Assembly: GCA_963682025.1 (NCBI GenBank)
Contig: OY821518.1
Location: 35,976,059 to 36,040,058, forward strand
Reading direction: 5' to 3'
Length of the DNA: 64,000 nucleotides
From: Cordilura impudica
Lineage: Eukaryota > Arthropoda > Insecta > Diptera > Scathophagidae
Shown here: positions 57,053-64,000 of the stretch, in pieces
Layout: the number at the start of each line of letters is the position of its first letter
Position numbering within the stretch: position 1 is the stretch's first letter
Translations under genes and position numbers: made by a program
The notes under the pieces: generated by a model
What the model was told of the DNA's origin: nothing
Databases searched by the model: none
What the model saw: only the letters and a program-made list of their open reading frames with translations

Positions 57053-58136
57053 TTTAAATTTCTTTCAATTGAACAAAATTTGTTAAAAAAATTTTTGTTG
57101 TTATTATTGTACTGAATTAAAGGACGGACGGACATGTAGTCAGATCATGCCATATTTTTTTTTGAAGTATCGTGATGCAAGCTGTAGTTCAACATATCTT
57201 TCCTAAGCACTGTTTTGCAATAATTGGACAGCGGCGTGTGCGCTATTGGATAACATTATTTCAAATGTAACTAGAAGGTATTAGGTTCATTTCCTAGGTC
57301 GAGCAAAAATGCAAAAATTATTTTCATACCGAGACCACTAGTTCAAATAGAACGATTTTTATTTAAACCATAAAATCGCAAATTTTTCCTTAAACAATTT
57401 TCCTTTTTGTGAAATTAGCTTCATTTGCAATGAACAGTATTATGAATGATTTATATATTGTTATAAAAAATAAATAATTTTTATTTTTAATATAATATTT
57501 AGTTAAATTTCAGTCGTAGTTTTCCAAAAAATAAAACACAAGCTTCAATTAATCAAATAATCAAAAATTGTTTTACTTAAGTCTCTAAGTTATAAATGTC
57601 TCGAAATTCTAAAAAATTTGGTTGTTGATGTTACAATCCTTAAGATTAAAATGTAATATGTGGCAAAATTTGAAGCCACCAGCAGCTTAACTATGAAAGA
57701 AATATTTGCCTTCAGCTTCCTTTTAAACATAAGAAACAGTGTTAATTGCATTCATGTATTTTCAGTTCATTGTATTTTATTATTTAATTCCAGAAAAATG
57801 TTATTTTGATTTTAAATAAAATTTATCTTATCTTTTTTTGTATGTAAATTAAGAGCCAGTTGTAACCATCCAATAACCGACGTTGTTTTTAATGCGAATT
57901 AAAATATACATATATATATATATTTGTTATAGTACATGTGAATGTGTATAAAAATTTTTTTGTGTTAACAAACACAAACAAACAAACAAACAAACCTACA
58001 ATACTAGGACGTATCACGTATTAATTGTATATACCATTTTTTTTTGGTTTAAAACCTTATTTTCCGGCTTCTTCTTCCTTTTTACGCTTTAACCCAACAT
58101 CATTGCGTTATCGTCATTAATATTGACTCTGTCGCC
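57053..58136. other. Sequence upstream of the Asn/Ser-rich exon
   Basis: AT-rich, with a (TA)n run at 57908-57923 and (CAAA)n at 57966-57995. It may hold a promoter and 5' UTR for the exon at 58137, but I see no clear TATA or initiator arrangement. The frame upstream of 58137 stays open for at least 15 codons. Confidence 0.4.
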
Positions 58137-58587
58137 ATGTTAACAAATACAAAAAATTATAGTAGTTGTAATAGTAACAGTGACGTTACAAGTGTCATTT
58201 CCAGTGTTGCCAATTGTAGTAATAGCAACGACAACAACATTAACAATTCATCCAACAGAAACAGCCAATTACCGTTGGTAACTGAGAATTTATACAGTAA
58301 TAATTGCAATAGCAGTGCTAGTACAAATAACGGTTGTGCTGCTGGTTATGATAGCAATTCAAACGACAGCAACAGTATACCATTATCTACAGCAACAATC
58401 TCTAGCAATAAAAATCAGCAGCCACAGCAAGTGCAAAAACTGCAATATTTCCTTTCAGCTACTTCATCGTCCAATGCTGTAGTTCGTGCTTCATCATTAT
58501 TAAACTCATCATCGTCTAACAGATATCCTTCAATAAATTCTGCATATTGGCTGCCAACAACGCAAACATCACCATATGCTATACCAG
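58137..58587 (+). CDS. Asn/Ser-rich candidate first coding exon, possible alternative N-terminus of the Bruno/CELF gene
   Basis: From ATG at 58137 the frame encodes 150 residues plus one base, ending ...TTQTSPYAIP at CAG|GTACGT (donor at 58588). The product is rich in Asn and Ser (SNSNDNNINNSSNRNS, SNDSNS), then a Gln-rich patch and a non-repetitive C-terminal part (RASSLLNSS, SINSAYWLPTTQTSPYAIP). Such low-complexity N-termini are common in fly RNA-binding and neuronal proteins. Codon use is varied, unlike the simple-repeat frames around it. The exon ends in phase 1, the same phase as the 16402-16450 exon, so both could splice to the same next exon. I do not recognise the protein itself. Confidence 0.5.
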
Positions 58588-59263
58588 GTACGTCTGTGTA
58601 GCTGTATAAGTGTACAGAGATTCAGAGAATTAATTCTTTGTGAAAATAATTACCTGCGCAATTAGCGCTGTTAATTCATTTTTATATAAATTTAGTGGAA
58701 ACGGAGAGAGAATGAAAAGCATCATTTGGAATTTTTAAAAAACTATTTCCTTAAAATTTATACTTTAAGCTCAGGGTATTTCATATTATATGCAAACTTG
58801 TTTACAGAAACTTTCCTGGGGTTTTATATGAATATTTGTTTGATTTTAATAAACATACAGAAGCATGTTTCGGGTGTTCATTTCAGCCTTAGATTTTAGT
58901 ATTGTGGTGTACTGCACTTCTTAAAATTTATTCATTCGCTCTTAAATTTTTTTTTGAATCAGAACCCATATTAATATTTTCGATTGAATATTTTTAAAAA
59001 TTTGTCAATAAAGTACAAAGTTTTTTTAATTCATATAAATCATATTTTTTAATCACATGGTTCTACATTTTTTAAAACAAAAACAGGATTTAATAAATCA
59101 AACATAAATATTTGAATTTAATTGTATACTTACAATGACACAATTAGGGCTCCAAGCTCGCAATCGAGTTTTTCATATATAATTTTGTTTTTACGTTTTT
59201 TGATCTATTAAAATCGGGCCTACAGAAAATACTTCTACTTTTTTTCGATTCAACTACCGCACT
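58588..59263. other. Presumed intron after the Asn/Ser-rich exon
   Basis: Begins GTACGTCTGTGTAG and is AT-rich without further coding signal up to the minisatellite. Confidence 0.45.
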
Positions 59264-61680
59264 TATACTCACTTAAGTTATTGAATCAGATCATTGCATT
59301 GTATTCTTTAAATTCACACAATTGATTGAATTCATTCCATTAATTCAACATATTCAATCCATTTAATTCATTCAATTCCTTCAATTCATACATTTCATTC
59401 AATTCATTCAATTAATTCAATTCATTCAATTAATTCAATTCATTCAATTTATTCAATTTATTCAGTTAAGTCAATTCATTCAATTTATTCAATTAATTCA
59501 ATTAATTCAATTTATTCAATTTATTCAATTCATCCAGTTTATTCAATTCGTTCTGATTACTTAATGCATGCAATTCATTTATTTCTTTCAATCAATTCAA
59601 CTCATTCCTAGGTTGAATTCATTTAATTAATTCAATTTATTTAATTCATTCAATTCACTCAATTCCTTCAATTCATTCAATTAATTCAATTAGTTCAATT
59701 CAATAAATTCATTCAATCCATTAAATGCATTCAATAATTATTTCATTCAATTCACAAAATTCATTTTATTTATTAAATTTATTAATTTCATTAAATTCAA
59801 TACATGTAATTCACGTATACTCACTTAAGTTATTGAATCAGATCATTGCATTGTATTCTTTAAATTCACACAATTGATTGAATTCATTCCATTAATTCAA
59901 CATATTCAATCCATTTAATTCATTCAATTCCTTCAATTCATACATTTCATTCAATAAATTCAACTCATTTAATTTATTCAATTCATTCAATTCACTCAAT
60001 TCACTACTCAATTTATTAAATTCCTTCAATTCAGTCAATGCGTTCAATTCTTTAAATTCATACATCTGATTGAATTCACTCAATTCATTAAATTCATTTA
60101 ATTCAGTAAATTAAATCAATGCATTCAATATTTTAAATTCATTCAATTAATGCAATTCAGATTCAATTCTTTTAATTAATTTAATTAATTCAATTTATTT
60201 AATTCATTCAATTCACTCAATTTATTCAATTCATTCAATTAATTCAATTCATTCCTAGATGCAATTCTTTTAATTAATTAAGTTAGTTCAATTTGTCAAC
60301 TTCATTCAATTTATTTAATTCATTCAGTTCATTCAATTCGTCCAATTCATTAAATTCATTAAATTCATTCAATTCATTCAATTCACTCAATTCATTCAAT
60401 TCATTCAATTCATTCAATTCATTCAATTCATTCAATTCAATCAATTCTTTCAATTCATTCAATTCATTCAATTCATTCAATTCATACAATTCATTCAATT
60501 CATTTAATTCATTCAATTAATTGAATTAAATTAATCAATTAACTGAATTAATTGAATTCATTCAATTCATTTAATACATTCAATTCATTCAATTCATACA
60601 ATTCATTCAATTCATTCAATTCATTCAATTCATTCAATTCATTCAATTCATACAATTCATTCAATTCATTCAATTCATTCAATTCATTCAATTCATTCAA
60701 TTCATTCAATTCATTCAATTCATTCAATTCATTCAATTCATTCAATTCATTCAATTCAATCAATTCATTCAATTCATTCAATTTATTCAATTCATTCAAT
60801 TCACTCAATTCATTAAATTCATTCAATTGATTAAATTCATTCAATTCATGCAATTTATTCAATTCGTTCCATCCATTCCATTCATTCAATTCACTCAATT
60901 TATTTAATTCATACAATTCATTCAATTCACTCAATTAATTGAATTCATTCAATTAATTTAATTCATTCAATTCATTCAATTCATTCAATTTTTTCAATTC
61001 ATTCAATTCATTCAATTCATTCAATTCATTCAATTCATTCAATTCATTCAATTCATTCAATTCATTCAATTCATTCAACTCATACAATTCATTCAATTCA
61101 TTTAATTCATTCAATTAATTGAATTAAATTAATCAATTAACTGAATTAATTGAATTCATTCAATTCATTTAATACATTCAATTCATTCAATTCATTCAAT
61201 TTATTCAATTCATTCAATTCATTAAATTCATTAAATTCATTAAATTCATTAAATTCATTAAATTCATTCAATTCATTCAATTCATTCAATTCATTCAATT
61301 CATTCAATTCATTCAATTCATTCAATTCATTCAATTCATTCAATTCATTCAATTCATTCAATTCATTCAATTCATGCAATTCATTCAATTCATTCAATTC
61401 ATTCAATTCATTCAATTCATTTAATTATTTAATTTATTCAATTTATGCAATTCATTAAATTCACTAAATTCACTAAATTCACTCAATTAAATTCATTCAT
61501 CTCATACAATTTATTCAATGCATTCTCATTATTCACAATATTCAATTTTTTAATTTCTTTAATTTATTCCATTCCTTCTATTCCTTTTTTTTTGTTGAAT
61601 TCATTTTTTTTATTCAATTCTTTAAATTCATTATTTGCATTCATTAGTTAATTCATTTAATGGATTCAATTCACTCCAAA
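59264..61680. repeat. 9-bp minisatellite (ATTCAATTC) with two long duplications
   Basis: The unit ATTCAATTC repeats for over 2 kb, purest at ~60590-60770 and ~61260-61410. Because the period is 9, all frames stay open and read NSF repeats on plus or ELN repeats on minus; these are not genes. A ~130-bp segment starting TATACTCACTTAAGTTATTG recurs at 59264 and 59816 (552 bp apart). A second segment (TTGAATTAAATTAATCAATT) recurs at 60521 and 61119 (598 bp apart). Confidence 0.9.
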
Positions 61681-61777
61681 TCCATTGAAAAATAAAATTA
61701 TTTTTATTAAATTTTAAATTTATTTTTAATTTTATTAAAAATAATTTTAGATTTAAAGTAGAAATGGATGTTCTTAA

Positions 61778-62042
61778 ACGAGGACAGACTGAAAAGTCTT
61801 TTCAAAGCACAAAAATTAATTTTGTAATAACGTAAATCTAAGGTGTAGATTTACATATGAAATTCATTCATCTAGGCTTTCAATTGTGTTGCTGTTTTGC
61901 TTTTGGTAATGTAAGTTTTGTAAATAAGAAAATTTTTTTTCCGTTGTCTAAAAATAACAGCAATTATTTTGCAGAAAACACTTAATACTTATTCGAGTGG
62001 CATCACTAAAATGTTGAAAGGATTTTCCAGTCTGCCCTCGTA
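61778..62042. mobile_element. 265-bp MITE with 20-bp TIRs flanked by TTAA
   Basis: Left ACGAGGACAGACTGAAAAGTC and right GATTTTCCAGTCTGCCCTCG pair with few mismatches (left quoted in part: ACGAGGACAGACTGAAAAG). TTAA lies at 61774-61777 and 62043-62046. TTAA duplication suggests a piggyBac- or Kolobok-mobilised MITE (inference). No coding. Confidence 0.65.
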
Positions 62043-62046
62043 TTAA

Positions 62047-63214
62047 AAAGGATACCTTTTTCCAATTTAAGTCCTCTCAAACTTAAGTTTTTACGATAAA
62101 AATTTTGTCGAAAAATTCTACAGAGTATTTTTCTTAATTTGTCACGTTTTTTGTTTTAAATAAGAATTGTTTTGTATCTATATGTCTGTAAATTTGATCG
62201 ACAGTTGTACTCAATGTATTTGGCTGTTGTTATTTATATACGAGTATAATTTCTTTTTAGTGCATTTATATATTGTAGCGCTGGTATTGTTCATTGTTGA
62301 TGATGATGACATTTTGCGCTTGAGTGATAATGTCACTGGGTCTTTTCTATAAGATAATATAGTAAAAAAAAATAAAGAAATAAAAATAAACTACAATTTT
62401 AAGCATAGTGACAGCATTTTATTACTTTGTCAGGTTTTAAAAGTTCAATAAAGAATAATATTTCAATATGTGTAATAAAAATCATTATTTTATTCGACTC
62501 CAAATACATTGTCTCTATTTCGTCATGGAATATAAATATTACTTAAGTATTAAGTTTGATAATGAAAACTATTTCATCTAACATCCCTTCCATATAAAAA
62601 TAAGTTGAATATTTTTCTGTATTAAGTTTTCAGCAACATTAACAGCTTAAAAATTTAAATATTAATTTATTGCATTCTGTAAATTTTATATTTTAAATGT
62701 TGTCCATAATACGATTAACTTGAACAGTTAATATTCGTTCACTTTGGCATGTTTAAACTTAATTAAAATTGATGAAATTATACCTGATGATTCGTTAATT
62801 TAACAGAGTCCTTCATGTCGCCACGGTACGGTGGCAAGTATTTGGCCAATGCATTTTTTCTCATTTACATACACACAGCTCTTATCGAAGATGACATTCA
62901 TGTGATAAATATTAACTTTGCGTGTATGAATAATGAAAATTAATATGTTTATTATCATGTGTGAACAGTGATAATGTTTATTTTGCATAATGAGGTGATG
63001 TATTTATTTAACTATGTATGTGCTATATATATGCTGGGTCACGAATAAATTAGTTGACCACTAAATAGCAGTATCTCTAAAGTTGATATAGTTTTTTTTT
63101 AATTAATCAAGTCTATTATTTAGTAATAATGGTTAGTATATTATCAACATCAAGTGCAAGAAATTATGTGCACAACAAAATCAATCTTATAACAAATTTT
63201 TTCAGAAAATGTCC
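62047..63214. other. Stretch without recognised gene
   Basis: AT-rich, non-repetitive sequence. The short open frames at 62167-62352 and 62800-62988 have no recognisable motif and no splice context. Confidence 0.5.
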
Positions 63215-63475
63215 CCGGCAAAAGGCAGTATGGGGTAGTTCCATGCCCAGGTCCAACCTTATGTCTTATTTTAAAATTTTAATATAAATAATTTTTATTG
63301 CTACCATTTCAAAGAAAAAGTTATGAAAATATGACAATAGTTTGAAGATATTTATAGCCCCTACTTTTCCAGTAAGAAAGATAAGAGAGTGATTAAGTAG
63401 TTCTGAAAATAAAGGGAGTGTCATGTCTGTCACATTACTTCTTTTTACTATAATTTATTTGAGAATTAATTTTTG
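63215..63475 (+). mobile_element. Short internally deleted derivative of E3
   Basis: GGGGTAGTTCCATGCCCAGGT, AATTTTTATTGCTACCATTTC and AGTAGTTCTGAAAATAA match E3 at 13497-13710, then the sequence jumps to GTCATGTCTGTCACATTAC and CTTTTTACTATAATTTATTT, matching E3 at 15353-15400 (first block quoted in part). About 1.6 kb between is missing. The right end seems truncated. Confidence 0.65.
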
Positions 63476-63630
63476 TTGTGTAAACATCTATACGCGTAGG
63501 GGGGTAAATTTCAAAAACAGCGTAACATGTAAGCGTAACATGTGAGCGTTACATGAGAGCGTAACATGTGAGTCGTAAGACAAAATGTGATTGTGTTGGA
63601 GAAAAACTTATGATATTATGATAACCTACT
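63476..63630 (+). repeat. Dispersed repeat family C, copy at 63.5 kb
   Basis: GTGTAAACATCTATACGCG matches 3368; AAAAACAGCGTAACATGTGA matches ~48314; TATGATAACCTACTTGAAAA leads into the simple array as at 48400. GTAACATGTGAGC is locally repeated three to four times. Confidence 0.6.
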
Positions 63631-64000
63631 TGAAAATTAAAAATGAAAAATAAAATATGAAAAAAAAATGAAAAATAAAATATGAAAGATGAAAAATAAA
63701 AAAAAAAATGAAAAATTTAAAATAAAAAACGAAAAATTAAAAATAAAAAATAAAAAATAAAAAATGAAAAATAAAAAATGAAAAATAAAAATTGAAAAAT
63801 AAAAAATGAAACATGAAAAATGAAAAATGAAATATGAAAAATGAAAAATCAAAAATCAAAAATTAAAAGTAAAAAATTAAAAATGAAAAATATAAAATGA
63901 AAAATGAAAAACGAAAAATGAAAAATAAAAAATGAAAAACGAAAAATGTAAAATAAAAAATGAAAAATGAAAAACGAAAAAAAACAATTAAAATGAAAAA
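63631..64000. repeat. AAAAATG-type simple array (runs off the window)
   Basis: Same heptamer-like AAAAATG/AAAAATA units as at 48408-51700, starting right after the family C piece. Not coding. Confidence 0.8.

Noticed and set aside
60283..61458. Long open frames on both strands reading ELN or NSF tripeptide repeats (up to 128 codons)
   Set aside because: They are forced by the 9-bp unit ATTCAATTC, which keeps frames open on both strands. No start context, splice sites or non-repeat part.

Overview
The window looks like non-coding nuclear DNA of a higher fly. It is very AT-rich, lacks dense genes, and carries repeats with (GTCC)n tracts and ATACCC-type hairpin ends like those of dipteran mini-me/DINE-1 elements. 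A blowfly- or housefly-like (calyptrate) species is my best guess, but this is inference. The best host coding signal is a 49-bp exon at 16402-16450 with clean splice sites. It encodes MYHPIQMKPADSENRN, the conserved linker between RRM1 and RRM2 of Bruno/CELF RNA-binding proteins (bru3-like). A second candidate exon at 58137-58587 is Asn/Ser-rich, ends at a good donor and leaves the same splice phase. Most of the window is therefore plausibly giant introns of one plus-strand Bruno/CELF gene.

Layout. 1-4190: degenerate GTAC-type minisatellite with a 207-bp palindrome. 4640-13020: four ~790-bp F1 elements, one badly decayed F1 copy, three copies of a short non-autonomous Helitron (HelB), a MITE and a Tc1-like remnant, heavily nested. 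13497-15689: DNA transposon E3 with a broken transposase. 16402-16450: Bruno/CELF exon. 18550-21036: element E1 with long terminal inverted repeats (TIRs). 21551-24115: piggyBac-like element with a nested MITE. 24575-28975: mariner-like scrap, HelB copy, and a hAT remnant split by a second mini-me-like family (D). 31080-39300: ~20-bp minisatellite with a ~202-bp higher-order repeat, interrupted by a LINE fragment and by transposon E2. 40260-41543: young mariner. 41690-46085: minisatellite arrays, a TIR element and HelB copies. 47780-53350: family C repeats, (AAAAATG)-type arrays and four F1 copies. 53870-56300: second piggyBac-like pseudogene, interrupted by a tRNA-derived SINE and an F1 copy. 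58137-58587: candidate alternative first exon. 59264-61680: 9-bp minisatellite. 61778-64000: a TTAA-flanked MITE, an E3 derivative, a family C piece and another simple array.

No transposase seen is intact: each carries stops, frameshifts or lost catalytic residues. The main value of the window is the stratigraphy of nested insertions. Several occupied sites can be read against the interrupted element, giving target-site preferences (A|T for HelB; T-rich sites for F1 and D), and several repeats show unusual architecture. No rRNA, functional tRNA or CRISPR is visible. All boundaries were read by eye and may be off by several bases; tandem-array limits are approximate.
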